From NCBI RefSeq assembly GCF_000218685.1, contig NW_006763306.1:430835-494834 (forward strand): a stretch of DNA of 64,000 bases, given 5' to 3'. The notes under the pieces were generated by a model, which saw only the letters and a list, made by a program, of their open reading frames with translations, did no database searches and was not told the DNA's origin. Source of the DNA: Serpula lacrymans var. lacrymans S7.9 (Eukaryota > Basidiomycota > Agaricomycetes > Boletales > Serpulaceae). Positions 52,676 to 64,000 of this stretch are shown piece after piece. Position 1 is the first letter of the stretch, and every line of letters begins with the position of its first letter. Position numbers and translations under genes: made by a program.

Positions 52676-55308
52676 TTACGCATACCGCAGTCGCTTTTTT
52701 GTTTATGTTTTCTTGAACTTCTTGCATTCTGAGACTTATCTGCTGTACACATCATCCTAAGGAGCCAGCACGTATCTGGCAATTCCTCGAGTAACATGGT
52801 AGGCTACATTTCTGTTCTACGACCTACTGGTTTTGCTGGTCCCCGTGTCTTGTCTGTTTGTCACCTGCTACTGGAATTTCTGCCTTATGAATGTACGTAG
52901 GTTTGTGTTTACGGTGAGGTAAGTCCTCCCCCTTTCATCGATTTAATGATTGTCGTTGCTTGTAACGATATCTTTTGCTTCTCCCGCTATATCCAAAGGC
53001 GCGCTCGATGACACCGTACTTGGAACTCTTATTGGCTTAACTTCATTACGGCTTGTCCTAATCCACTGGCGAGCGCGCCAGACTCCTGGTTCGGCGATCC
53101 TTCTAATATCTCAGGTGGCACACCCCGAAGTCGATTCATTCCTTCAACAAAGAAGTAGCATTGCTACTGATTGCATGCGTCAAGTGACACCAGTGCAGGA
53201 CTTACTTCTCCTCAACCTCCCGTCCCCTCGGTCCTGCGTCCTCGTCCCGCGAACGAGGATAACTATCATCCCAATATCACTACCTTTTGCGTTGATGCCT
53301 GCAGGACAACTTCCTCAGGGCCACAACGCCACTCACTGCCAAAGTGCATTCGGTCCATCAGAGATGACGATAAGTACGCAGAAGAGTTGTAGTCCATATC
53401 GCGCTAACGAAAGTTTTATGTAGGCGCAACTTGAATCCCTTACTTCGTGGCCATTATACCCTGGATATTGTGATTTGACGGATCCTACATATGTACCCAT
53501 CTGTCCTGTCGGTAGTCGTAGGATTCACAGTGATCGACAAGGTAAAACCGCGAGAACTGACGTCGACAGGTACTGATAATTCCATAGTAAGTGTAATGGC
53601 TCCGCGATAAGAGGCGTGGTATTGATAGGCCTTGGCTTGGATAACCAGCCTGGGCCCAAGTTGCTCTAGTCTGGTCCGAAGTAAGGACCTTTGGCAGGAA
53701 CCCCCGCTTCGGTAGTAATAGAGAAGGCACCATGAGCGGCACATTCGGCTTGAACTCGGCATTTTGTGGCTAGTCACCAGGAAAAAGCACATAAAGGCTT
53801 CAGCTGAAACAGCTACTGTAGAGAACAAATGTTATGTATATGATCCCTACTATTGTATCGCAACTACAACAATTTATGTAGCACCTTGAACCTATATGAC
53901 TCTGAATATCCCATTTCTTTTTGCCCATGTTTTGGTTCAGGTGTATCTGCAATTTGTAGTGGCATTTTAATTGGAGTGGCTGACAGTTTCACTATCTCAA
54001 TGGCTCAGCATCTGTTTGGGATGGAAGAAAAATTTGAAACTAGCGTTGTTTGTCATCTGAGAGCTTCACTATCAACTCTACCGATTCACACAAAGGCTAG
54101 ATGGTGAGTTACGCTGGTTGAAGCAATAGCTAGCCTTTACTGTGATGCTCAGCCATATTCAATCGGAGCGGTTGAGTTTAAAATCGAGGTGCAAAAGAGC
54201 TCAATATTCGTGTTATTGGCACCGAAGGGGGGTTCACGCCAAATGGTCTTACTTTGGTGCAGACCTTATTTACAAGATATCGACTTATCATATATTGAAT
54301 TAGGTAAGCAAGGGAGACTAGCCTTGCTCGCTGTTGTGAACGGCAACGAAGGCATTTCAGTAAGTGCCACGTGTCGAGGTCGCATCGACTCGACGACTCG
54401 GACGCTCGGCTCGACACCCGCGAGTGTTCTTCGCAATTGCAGATACTGTGTCAGCCCAAGCACTTGCTAATCTCTACGGATCTTTTCTGTTTTCTTCGCA
54501 ATACGATCTAAGCTCAACACGAACTACCATTGTGGCCTTACTGAAAAAGTTCTAAGTCTGTATAGTCAGACTCATCCTCAAAAGCATCCTCGTTCCGGGT
54601 ATTAGGTTATGGGGTTTTCCTATGGTAATGGTCACGTTTCGGTCTGTCAGTGACTTGATGGGATCAAATTTGTAGAGACACCAGAATCTTAAAAGATCGA
54701 TATGGTTCTGGCTTGTGCTGGTGAAGGACTATAGACTGTAGGTCGGTCACGGTTCTCTTCTTATAAAAACGTCAGTCTACAACTTCAGCAGACATGTCGC
54801 AAAAATCCGTTTTTCATGATTTGGCCGAATGCGACCTGATAACGCTGTAAGAAATTTGGATAACATATTAGATACAAAACGCTGCGGACAGGTTCGATCA
54901 GATGCCTGTAAGGATAATACGCGTGATGAGTGTGAATACGCTAGCCACGTTGATCGCGCTGACATGGCTGATCGTGCTGACACGGCTGATCGCGCTGAAG
55001 TGCCGAAGTACGCTGATCGAGCTCACCAGACTGACCTGTCAATTCAGCCTGAGTGCTGTGATCAAGGATATCCGTCGATTCAGGCAGAGGACACGGACAA
55101 CGCTGACCTGGTATCAGTAAGGCTCAACAGTCCTATCGCGCCTGGTTCGGCCTAATACGGAGTTTTTAATATATGCTTTTGTTTGCTTTTTGCCGGTTTT
55201 CAATTTTAAAGCTTAGAGTAAAAAGAGACAATAGAAGCCATAGTATTTCGTTGTAAATAGTATCTACTAGTTGTTAAAGTGATATCCCCGAGGTAGATTT
55301 GTATATTA
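52676..55308. other. Gene-poor stretch with possible relics
   Basis: Many short frames, none with a domain. The segment 53366-53389 (GACGATAAGTACGC...) is close to 484-507 of the APH gene (DDKYAEE in both), possibly the last trace of a related gene. An 18-bp minisatellite is listed separately. Confidence 0.4.
54950..55024. repeat. 18-bp minisatellite
   Basis: Units TTGATCGCGCTGACATGG, CTGATCGTGCTGACACGG, CTGATCGCGCTGAAGTGC, then a spaced CTGATCGAGCTC: about 3.5 imperfect copies. Confidence 0.7.
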
Positions 55309-55716
55309 CTAAGCCATTAGTATCAGTAAATACCGTACACGTTGATTCATGATTCTCATCCCATTCCTCAGATGGGTAGCAAGTTGAGTGATAATGCAAG
55401 CATTAATATGGGATGGTCCAGGCATCGGAAGGGGAAATTTTGCTCCTAGTGTTGCAGAAACAGCCAGCGAGACTGACTGCTTGATGGCTGCTATAGCGGA
55501 AGACAACATTGAGGCTGATGCCAAAGTCAGAAAGATTATAATACATACCTGAGTAGTGCGGCTCCTAGCCGTGTTCTTTGTTGGCTGCTGGCTTCCTCGT
55601 TTAAACATCAGGGTTGATTGGCTCTGCAAGCATATTTGAGTTATCAATAAATGAGTGTGCATCGTGTAGCCTGATGACATACCTTGTAAGTTTGAAGACT
55701 CAAAGGCCTGCAACAT
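55309..55716 (-). CDS. Small spliced hypothetical gene
   Basis: First ATG in frame at 55714-55716 (MLQAFESSNLQ). GTATGT...TGCAG and GTATGT...AGCAG introns join to SQSTLMFKRGSQQPTKN and then SVSLAVSATLGAKFPLP, ending ILMA*. Both introns have canonical ends and the unspliced frame is also open. No domain. Divergent from the gene at 55913. Confidence 0.35.
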   Translation of the reverse strand: MLQAFESSNLQGMSSGYTMHTHLLITQICLQSQSTLMFKRGSQQPTKNTARSRTTQVCIIIFLTLASASMLSSAIAAIKQSVSLAVSATLGAKFPLPMPGPSHINACIITQLATHLRNGMRIMNQRVRYLLILMA

Positions 55717-55912
55717 CAAGTGTTCGTGTTGGTGGTATTCAAAAGGGAGCAAGCATGTGAACGACAGGCGGGAGCCTCACCCTCCTTATATACAACATGT
55801 GGCGCTGGTGGAGCTAGAAACGTCATGATTAGTTAATTATCAAGAGATACTGTATCCTCGCTCACTGGAAGTGGAGCCCAACAATACACTTGGACCCATA
55901 ATCCAACAACCC

Positions 55913-56952
55913 ATGCCATCATACACAGGAAAGCGACGACGACGTAGTTCCACGCCTTGTATTGAAGAGACGTCGTCGTCAGAAAACAGCTCAAAGTCAT
56001 CTACTTATAATAATGCTGCTCCCACAGTTCTTGCACATGCTGCCGAAGGTCCCAGTAAACTCGAGCAACACTGGCTGAAAATTCATGGAGACACATATTC
56101 AGTAAAGCAGAAGGAAAATAATGCAGGGCTTGTAGCTGCAACAAGTCCCCTGGTCTCACCTCGTACACCTACGCCGCCTCCGCCAACCAAAGACTCTCCA
56201 GTGCTGAGATTGGGCTCCACAAGCACGCACACATCTGACGGTGTGATATCATACCATGATGGTGGTGGATTTGGTCAGGGATGTCCTGTGGATAGAAAAG
56301 GGCGTTATAAGTACAATCGGCTTGAACGATACCAGCAAAGTACCCCGAGTTTTTCAACACCCACTAAATCCCGGGTAGATGACACAGCGAGTGCTGATAA
56401 ACTTCCTACGCCTGGTGTGAACCTGGTCAATTCTTTTAATGCGGCAAACAAAGAGGTAAGAAATTCAATACACAAGAATTATGTTTTGTGACTTACCAGT
56501 TTGATTGAAAGAACTCTGTGGTAAATGTTGCCGAGACAACAGGAAAAAGTGATGGAAAAGGCACCGTCCCTTTGAAGCGTCGCATAGGTGATCAAGATAC
56601 CATTGACAATGAGGTACACATATTGAGATCACAGTAATTTGGGCTCACCGTTGGTACCATTCAGCAGATGGTCAATATTATTCCCCCATTGACTCCTGGG
56701 ACCGGTCGTGGGGCGCGTCAATTCCTCGTATCACAAATGGAGCTCTCACCGCTTAACCCAGGGAAAAGGAGGAGAGTTGCAAGGTCAGAAGCACCAGACA
56801 GTCGAGTCTCTCAAGATTTGGAAGAGACATTGCGGAACATCGAAAAGAATCTTGATGAGGTGGGAAAAGTGTTGAAAGAAGACGTTGGAGGGGCGATCCG
56901 CGAGCAGACTGAAGTGCTGAAGGGTGTTCTCCATGAGTTTGTGTCAAAGTAG
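55913..56952 (+). CDS. Hypothetical lineage-specific protein with C-terminal coiled coil
   Basis: Three exons (~55913-56455, ~56509-56611, ~56668-56952). N-terminus MPSYTGKRRRRSSTP carries a basic nuclear-type signal, followed by Ser/Pro-rich disordered sequence (PTPPPPTKDSP). The joined second exon has VPLKRRIGDQD; the last exon has PGKRRRVARSEAPD and ends in a heptad-like coiled coil (LEETLRNIEKNLDEVGKVL). No known domain. Together with the neighbouring DUF6532-like and Plavaka genes it looks like accessory or transposon-associated content. Confidence 0.55.
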
Positions 56953-57278
56953 AGCGGGTACAAATCACTGCTGTATCATTATTGTTGATTGTGTTAGTAA
57001 AGACTGTACGAACCTGCCTTTCTCTTTGTCCAACTTGTCTCCCATAGTCTTGGACAGTTTCTTGAACTCGTGTTTGGACTTGGCGTTATCGACACCTCAG
57101 TTACAGTTTGAGTCGTCCAGATTTAAGCTTGATTGAAGCTTGATTGAAGCTTGATCGATTGATCATCGATAAGATTACAAAGCCAATCAGTCATTCAAGG
57201 TCTGGCCATTGATAACATCAATTCGCTAGTATTTGTATCTTATCTAATAACAGAGGCACTATCTATACACATGTGCCT
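56953..57278. other. Short gap between converging genes, with small repeats
   Basis: At ~57122-57160 the 12-bp unit AAGCTTGATTGA is repeated about 2.7 times and runs into the palindrome-rich TGATCGATTGATCATCGAT. Confidence 0.5.
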
Positions 57279-58973
57279 TCACTCCTCGAAGTTATCGCTT
57301 CCATCTTCGCTGTTCCCACCCTCGTTGAGTCCCCCAGAGCCTCGTTCAGAATGGCTGTTATGGCCTTCGGGCTGTTCATATCCATCCTCATCATGATTCA
57401 ATGCAGCCATCACACTTTGCATTAATTGATCCCTGTCTGTGTTGCTCAGTTGGCCTGCGAGTCCATGGCTTGTATTGGGGAAAAGGACTTGATCCCACTC
57501 TCGGAATATATTGAGTACACTTTTTTTTTGTTTTTGAAGGCCGCTTAAAAGGTACTCCAGGTAGTTGTCAAAATCATCGTGCCAACAAATGCCAGATTCG
57601 TTCCCCTTTTCCTTGAGGCACTCGTCTGGAGATAAGGCCCAACGAGCCTAAATAAATCCCTGTATGTTAGTCAGATTTCTCTATGAGCTCAAGAAGTACT
57701 CACAAGGACAGCAGAAGCTGCGACCATGCCAGGCGTTGTATGGTTTAATCCCCATTTTAGATCCATCGTTTCATTGTTTCTTGCAGCACGGGAAGATTCG
57801 CCTTCGTTCATTGCAATTACGGATGCAGGCCCTCGTATGATACAGCTCATTGTCTGCTTGGTTGGCTTTTAGTTCTTATTTTTTTTCAGCTGTTATTGAC
57901 TCACTTTCTGAAGAATTGGATTCAAAAAAACTGTTTGGATGTCGAAGCGTCCCTTGTAGTCACGATGAAGGACACTGACGTTCCATGGATGATACGTCGA
58001 GGTACCGTTTGCATTTTCTACCCGCCCAATATCTTCGCTAAACTTTGCACATCGTTTGCGGGATATCCTCAAGTCTTCCTCCGTGCAATTAAAAATGGTG
58101 GCACCTCGAGATCGAAGACGAGTAGCTGTGTTTGACCGCTGTTCTTGCATTCCATCACGGAACTGAAAATCAGGTGAGTTTCGAACACTGCTTACAAAAT
58201 TCTGGACCACTCACTGAACGGCCTAACCAGTGATTCGGAAGGTCACCATGGTATGTGGCAGGAACAATGTCTAAAATATCACGAAGCTGACCTTGCACTT
58301 TAGCAGCTGTGCTGCCAAAACGGTCCAGTTTATCATACTCGTCGTCAATGGTTGTTTGAAAAGTCTTGGTAGGCTCATGTAGCCAAAGAGCATGAGTTAT
58401 CTCAAACTGATGCCCCAGTCCCTTGATTACTTGCTCGTGGTGCGTGTCATCATCTCTTGAGCTCTTGGTTTTTTTTTCCTTCTTTGATCCCCTTTCAACA
58501 GACTCATCCTGATGTACCTCATTCATAGCATCGTCGTATTTACGACGCATAGTTTTAGCTTCTTCCTTTGCAGCATTAGCTGCAATTTGAGCGTTACGGG
58601 CAGCCTATATACACCATCAGCACATCTTTGTGGACAAGAAACTAACTGTCTCTACCTTATACAGTGATGCCGGTGACATTCGCAGACTGATTTGTGATAA
58701 ATCACTATCTGATTCCGTGTTACTGATGGGTTTCTGCGCAGAGCTTGGATGCTCGTTACTATCTGGTGAGTCTGATACCTCTGAATCATCTCCACCTCTC
58801 TCTCGTTCACTATTGCCCTCCATTTCGGTACTAGACGCCTGTCTGCGTGAAACAACTCTGCTCTTTGCATGGGCTATTCTTCTTCCTGGAGCTTGAGCAG
58901 TCTGACGAGCAGCCTTTTGATTGGTAGAGGTCTTCTTCTTCTTGTCTTTGATATGTTTCTGTTTTTTTTCCAT
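57279..58973 (-). CDS. DUF6532-like agaricomycete protein
   Basis: ATG at 58971-58973 (MEKKQKHIKDKKKK), with a Lys-rich, then acidic/Ser-rich disordered N-terminus. Exons join: AARNAQIAANAAKEEAKT coiled coil; FGSTAAKVQGQLRDILDIVP; FRDGMQEQRSNTATRLRS; LHRDYKGRFDIQTVFLNP; TMSCIIRGPASVIAMNEG; LKWGLNHTMPGMVAASAVL|ARWALSPDECL; KKSVLNIFREWDQVLFPN. It ends with a Ser/Gly/acidic tail, NFEE*, at 57279. The block order matches a mushroom-specific family I know as DUF6532; its function is unknown. It is divergent from the Plavaka-type gene, 166 bp away from it. Confidence 0.65.
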
Positions 58974-59138
58974 CTGCACTGTTTTGGTTGGAGACGAGCA
59001 ACAGTGTGGAGTATCTGTTACTGACTCTGATTCAATTGTTACGTACACCAGGCTAACCGTGACTTGTAGATAACATCATGATCTATGATTTTCTCAACAA
59101 CGACGTCTCCATGCTCAACTATACTAGCTAGCTACACT

Positions 59139-62100
59139 ATGTCTCATATTCCTAGGACAACCGAGGCAAAAAAAGGACCATGGTGTAAATATTGTCAACA
59201 ACACCGAAGCACACAGCGCTTTGACAAGCACATCAAGTCCTGCAAGGTCAGAAATCAGGAACAATTAGAGCTAGCGGCACGACAAGAAAACCATTCAGAG
59301 AAACGGTGCTTAGGGAGATCACTCGAGGAGCCAAATCAAAAAAGAAAGAAAACTGTTGAGGTGTTAACGTCTCTCTTTTTCAACTTCTTAAATTTACAGT
59401 TCTGTGCATCTTATCAGGCTGACGGAGACCGGACTCAAGTCAATGACGAGGTTGAAGCGGGTCCTCCAATCAGCGGTGCGGGAATATTTCATTTCATTCT
59501 GTCTTTCAACTGTGCCTGACAGACTTGAGTCTTGACTTAGCAGAATCTGGTAACGACGAAACCAATGTCCAACAGATATCAAGTGCAACTTTTATTCAAG
59601 TTGTCCACCATCCTCAAAGTGGGAAGCATGACCCAGTCATAATTCCCCTTGACAGTGTTATCCCTTCAGCTGATCAAGGCAACCACGAAGCTGGACTTGG
59701 CTCTGCATTGGAGATCAAACCGTGGGCGCCCTTTCGCAATCGTGCCGACTTTGAATATGCGGAAACAGCTGTCAAGGGATTATTAAGTAAAGCAATAGTA
59801 AACACACAGTTATATGGGATACATCATGGATGGGCAGATAATACTAACATTACATTTCGGAACTATGCAGACATCGAGAAGACTTTACAAGTAGCACGTG
59901 CGCAATATGTCCAGGTGGGCAAAGACGACCCTCAAAATCGATTCTTCTAACCTTTCTTTCAGTTTCAAGAAGGAAATGTTTCTGCATGTTATCTAGGAGA
60001 AACTCATTACTTCAAGTTTCAGTACCGAGATCCGTGGAAAATCTATCGCAACTGGATTATGGATGAGACATTAGCGCCTCTCATCCTTTGGCATCCTTGC
60101 CGCAAATATTATTGCCGTCGAAATGGTAGGATAGTCTTGAAAGAACGCATATACGACGAGTTCAATTCAGCCAACAAATGGTGGGACGTACAGGTAAATA
60201 TATAGTATATACATTTACATGCTTTCTGATGTGGATTAATTTGAATGCAGGAATCCTTTCCACAAGAAGAACCACCGCATTGCTTTCTACCGATCTCTCT
60301 CTGGCTTGACAAAGGCAACATCACTAAGCGGGTCAAGAAGCACCCTATAATTATTCGTCCGCTATTTTTGCCGCGGGGGGTAAGAAATGCGTTGGGAAAT
60401 GGAGGAGGTGTTCTTGTAGGGTATATGCCCATTGTAAGCGTTTTTTCTGCTACACAGGGGCTTCTTATTGCATTGTTTTTACAGCCTTTGGACCCGGCCG
60501 ACCCATCTGACAGAAACACTGCTGATACCATTAAATGGCAGTGCTTCAAGCGTGAAGTTTACCACAAGGTTGCCGAAGTAATATTCCACTCACTACGATG
60601 GCCTGCACGCTTCGGAGAAGCAATGGCCTGTGGTGACAAAATTGATAGAGTGATACATCCAGGAATACCAGTCAAGTCTGTTGATGGCGAAGAAAGCTGT
60701 GCGCTAACAGCTACGCGTGCGGCCCTGGCCAAATTTCCATGCCCGAAATGTCTTGTCTGCCATGACAGTTTAACGAAACTATGCGGAAATTTTCAGTGTC
60801 GCACAACTGACAACATGGAGAAGGTGTACAAGCGTTCAATCACAGCATCAAATAAAACGGAGGCTGAACGAATCTTACAAGCCCACGGATTACATGCAAC
60901 CAAGGTTTTCTCCCCGTATTTTTTTTATCTTCCACTCACTAGCTTTTTACAGAACTTTTTTTGGTCACTCGACCACTCAGACCCATATTGTTCCATTTCA
61001 TACGATAAATTACACTCCGATGATCTAGGAAAATGGGGTAAGCACATCTGGCCGCTCCTCTATTGTTTATCTAGCAATGAACAGCTCAGACTTCGAGTGA
61101 AGGTCTAAATATATTGGAATAATGTACCTAGCAATGAACAGCTGGAAAAACGAAAGGTAAGCTAGGTACTCGTAATTTAACACTAAATGGGGAATCTCAC
61201 CTCAGACTTCGAGTGAAGGTCTGAGGTGTCTGCCTAACGACGACAGCGTATATAAAGGAGAACGGAATCAAAATCAAAAATGTTATCTGATGGCGCACGG
61301 GCCACTCCATCTACTAGGCCTGCCTAGTTCGGCGATTGCGCCACTTCCCTTCTTCGTACTACGCTTGTTTCTCTCATATCTCCAACATCCTCCTCACAGT
61401 GTTAGCAGAAAACGGAAACAAAGGCCATATGGCCAGAAAGTAAGTTTCAACTACACGTCAAACTTGACGTCTCACTAAAACTCAGGATATATAGCATGCG
61501 GAATGTATCAAGATGGCCTGGACTCAAACACTTCATGAACGTCACCACAGTCGAATATGCGGATGGTCAAGTGTTTTATGATATACTCAAGGTGCATAGT
61601 CCTTAATACATTATTTATTAGCACTATACACTGACTTTTCTGTTCTTCTAGTGCATCCTCCCATGCATCGTCCAAATTCTCCCTAGGAACTCAACATTAG
61701 TACATGGTATCCGAGCCTATGCTAGATATCGGCTCATGATTGGCCTCAATTGTATGACCGAAGGGAGGACACACCGGCTAAAACAATATATTATTCAATA
61801 TGAACAATGTTGTGAAGTGAGTAGCGGTTCTACATGTGTCTTGATTGTTTTCTAATGGTTCTTATAATACAGCACATTTCAAACAATTACGAGAAGGACT
61901 TCCACTTTAGCAAGCAACACGCCATAAATCATATTCTCACAGAAATCCGGCAGAAGGGTGCAACGGATAACTACGACACACGAGTCAGCGAGGGCTTTCA
62001 CCAAGAGGCGCAAGAAGCCTACGAGCAGACAAACCGGAAAGATACAGACAGCCAGGTAAGCAAACATATTTATGTGTACCAAAAGCCCGATGTTCAGTTT

Positions 62101-62877
62101 CCACAGATGGCTCGCATTGACGAGAACCAAGAAGCCATCGCCCACATACGGATGACCGTCGACAACTATGATAAAGCCCACCATAACGACACTGAGGACC
62201 AAGACTTAGGAGATGACGCTGGCAGAAATGATGACCAGAGGTCGACACAACCTACCCCCGATAACCACTGGATGCTAGGATCTCCCACAAACCTGACAAG
62301 CTCGGTAGTCATGGAGCATTGCGAGGGCCTCAAAGGATTTGACAAGCGTCTGCGGAGTTTTTTAGTCTCAAGTTGCAATGTAGCCGTTGGAGATGGTCCC
62401 ATCTCAGTAAGCTGATATTAGATATACTTTACAGCTCTAACATTGTTCTATGTTCCACAGATCAGGAAATATCAATGCATTTATCTTAAGTATCAATCAC
62501 ACGAAGACTGGAGCGAAGGACGGGACATCCTTCGCTGCAACCCCAACTTCAATAAAGAATCACGCTTCGACTGTGTTCTCATTAACACAGACACATCGGA
62601 GCCAGTTCCTGCTCGACTCCAAACCGTCTTTCGATGTTTCCTTCAGTCCTCTTCGTTTGATATTGTGTCGGTCAAGATATTCAAGCCATCAAATGGAATT
62701 CCGAGGACCAGATGGTCGGGGGCACTTTTGTATGATGAAGCGAGAGATTTCAAGCTGGTCATGGCTAAGTCCCTGATTCGGGGAGCTCATATGATCGAGG
62801 CTTTTAATCTGAAGGAAGGCCGGTTTTATTTAAATGACTTGATTGATGGTGATATGTTCCTACGTTTCGGGAACTGA
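59139..62877 (+). CDS. Plavaka-type transposase-like protein, possibly disrupted
   Basis: Begins MSHIPRTTEAKKG, then a Cys/His finger WCKYCQQHRSTQRFDKHIKSC-like segment. About twelve exons. Blocks in family order: WAPFRNRADFEYAETAVKG; FKFQYRDPWKIYRNWI; LPISLWLDKGNITKRVKKHP; RGVRNALGNGGGVLVGYMPI; ALAKFPCPKCLVCHDSL; ISYDKLHSDDLGKWGKHIWP; NVSRWPGLKHFMNVTTV; LKCILPCIVQILP; ESGFHQEAQEAY-type EGFHQEAQEAYEQTN; MARIDENQEAIAHIRM; QCIYLKYQSHEDWSEGRDI. Ends DGDMFLRFGN*. The RNase H-like fold and transposase origin are family knowledge. After WPLL a 57-bp insertion-like duplication introduces a stop (61105), so the gene may be inactive unless that part is intronic. Confidence 0.7.
61198..61228. repeat. 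Hairpin repeat, second copy at 61085-61106
   Basis: Arms CACCTCAGACTTC and GAAGGTCTGAGGTG (one bulged G) around GAGT. The core CTCAGACTTCGAGTGAAGGT plus CT recurs at 61085-61106. Confidence 0.75.
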
Positions 62878-63301
62878 CAACTAGACTGCTTTTATTGTTA
62901 ACTACCACTAGTAAAATCTCAGGTGTCACATTTTGAACCGTTGAGCTAAGTCTGTCTGATGGCATCTATTTCAACCCATACATGCTCTCTTTTGATCTGG
63001 TCATGTCTGGTCAGAGAATATCTGTCGCTCGTATCCCTCTTACCCCAGCTAATCCGCCTGATCGTTTTCTGTCCCAGTTCCGATATGTTTCTCATCAGAC
63101 ACAATCTGTGTCTCTTATCTTCTTATCCCAGCTGATCCGCCTGATTATAGTCTGTTCTATTTCTGATCCGATTCTGATCACCAACGGCTCAGATCATCAG
63201 GTGGCCCAGGTAAGTTACAGACATTCGTAGGGTCTGATCTGGTTAAACGGATTTTTCCGACACACTAGTGGGTGAGCTTCATTATCATCCTAATAACCAG
63301 T
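62878..63301. other. Intergenic
   Basis: A frame at 62982-63230 shows repeated TGATCCG/ATCAG motifs but no domain; it may contain the 5' exon of the next gene. Confidence 0.35.
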
Positions 63302-64000
63302 CTTGCCACTTTAGATCAGGATTGAATACTACGCAGCAACTTGGCACCTATGCCGTACCAGCCCCGATGAGGATGCCGCGAAAAGAATCACTGTTAATGT
63401 TCACCTTTCCGGAAGTGCTGCCCCACATGGAACTCCTGGTAGGTAGGAGCATTCGCCTTCCTTATATTTCTGCCGCGCATCGACGTCCTCAAACTATTAC
63501 TCCTCTAGAGCACCGTTTAAGTTGTTTATGCCTAGATCTGATACATTAGTCGCGTCTTCATCGGATTTGCACCCTCAAGACATCCAGAGTCTTGAATTGG
63601 AGGGAAAATACTCGGGATACTTGTCCAGGGATCCTCGAACTCCAATATCTGAAAATGGGGAATCGCCCAACTCATCATCAAATAGAAGGATCCTTACCAA
63701 TGAAACTGAGGACAAGGACCTACAGAAGGCCATCGATGACGTGTATTACAGATCCAGCAAGGATGATACTGTACCAATGACAGAAGGAACACTAAATAAC
63801 ACTGGTATGATATACTAGACGGATACGATCATCAGGCTGAAAATCATGTGCAGGGGACCGCATTATGGAATCAATGTCATCTAGTGGCTACGTGACCGCG
63901 AATACCTTTTATGATCAAAATCATACCGCAGTCAATGGAATAGCAAAGCAAGCCATCAACGCAGCCCAGAACAACGTTGATATCAAGACAGTTGAAGATG
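63302..64000 (+). CDS. Hypothetical spliced gene running off the window
   Basis: Three joined exons are visible. The first, after a CCACTTTAG acceptor at ~63314, reads SGLNTTQQLGTYAVPAP and ends HMELL. The second, after CTCTAG at ~63511, runs MPRSDTLVASSSDLHP to TLNNTG. A GTATGA...GTGCAG intron leads to DRIMESMSSSGYVTANTFY, open to the window end. Ser/Asn-rich, low complexity, no known domain. The start codon and 3' end are not seen. Confidence 0.45.

Noticed and set aside
61290..61478. 62-codon frame within the Plavaka-type gene
   Set aside because: Lies between coding blocks of the larger gene, most likely intron or insertion sequence.
1..64000. CRISPR array, operon-type ribosome binding sites or riboswitches
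   Set aside because: The DNA is clearly eukaryotic (spliced genes, LTR elements); no spaced direct-repeat array was seen.

Overview
The window is nuclear DNA of a filamentous basidiomycete, most likely an agaricomycete. Nearly every host gene is cut by many short GT-AG introns of about 45-60 bp. Several protein families are of the kind expanded in mushrooms (type I Baeyer-Villiger monooxygenases, secreted A1 aspartic proteases, F-box/leucine-rich proteins, a Plavaka-type transposase gene, a DUF6532-like protein). The retroelements are fungal chromovirus (Gypsy) and Copia types. No rRNA, tRNA or CRISPR array was seen. The species cannot be named from sequence alone.

Layout. 1-2.2 kb: the 3' end of a phosphotransferase (APH) gene and a small single-exon gene. 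2.5-27.6 kb: two closely similar Baeyer-Villiger monooxygenase genes, both on the minus strand, lying in two ~3.4 kb segmental duplicates. About 18 kb of mostly transposon DNA separates them: a decayed 7 kb Copia element on the minus strand that itself holds a 1.8 kb unexplained insert; a young full-length Gypsy chromovirus on the plus strand with matching 386-bp LTRs and a 5-bp target duplication; and a solo Copia LTR. The Gypsy element and the solo LTR both sit in the same pre-existing spliced gene. 28.4-30 kb: a frameshifted F-box gene. 30.5-52.7 kb: a conserved housekeeping block with SPP2 splicing factor, amidohydrolase, secreted aspartic protease, HUL5/UBE3C-like HECT ligase, class II DAHP synthase, isoprenylcysteine methyltransferase-like protein, two unknown genes, and D-lactate dehydrogenase. 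52.7-55.3 kb: gene-poor. 55.3-64 kb: an accessory block with a Plavaka-type transposase gene, a divergently transcribed DUF6532-like gene and lineage-type unknown genes, one running off the window.

The most notable signals are in the Gypsy element. Its gag and pol frames are joined by a textbook -1 frameshift cassette: GGGAAAA, a 6-nt spacer, and a 10-pair hairpin that contains the gag stop. Its RT/RNase H and integrase frames are joined at CTTTGAC, a classical +1 shift heptamer. Its primer-binding site is complementary to its own predicted mRNA 5' end (Tf1-type self-priming). The Copia element carries the anticodon stem-loop sequence of initiator tRNA-Met next to its LTR (half-tRNA priming). 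All of this was read by eye; intron boundaries given without a ~ were checked base by base, the others are approximate.
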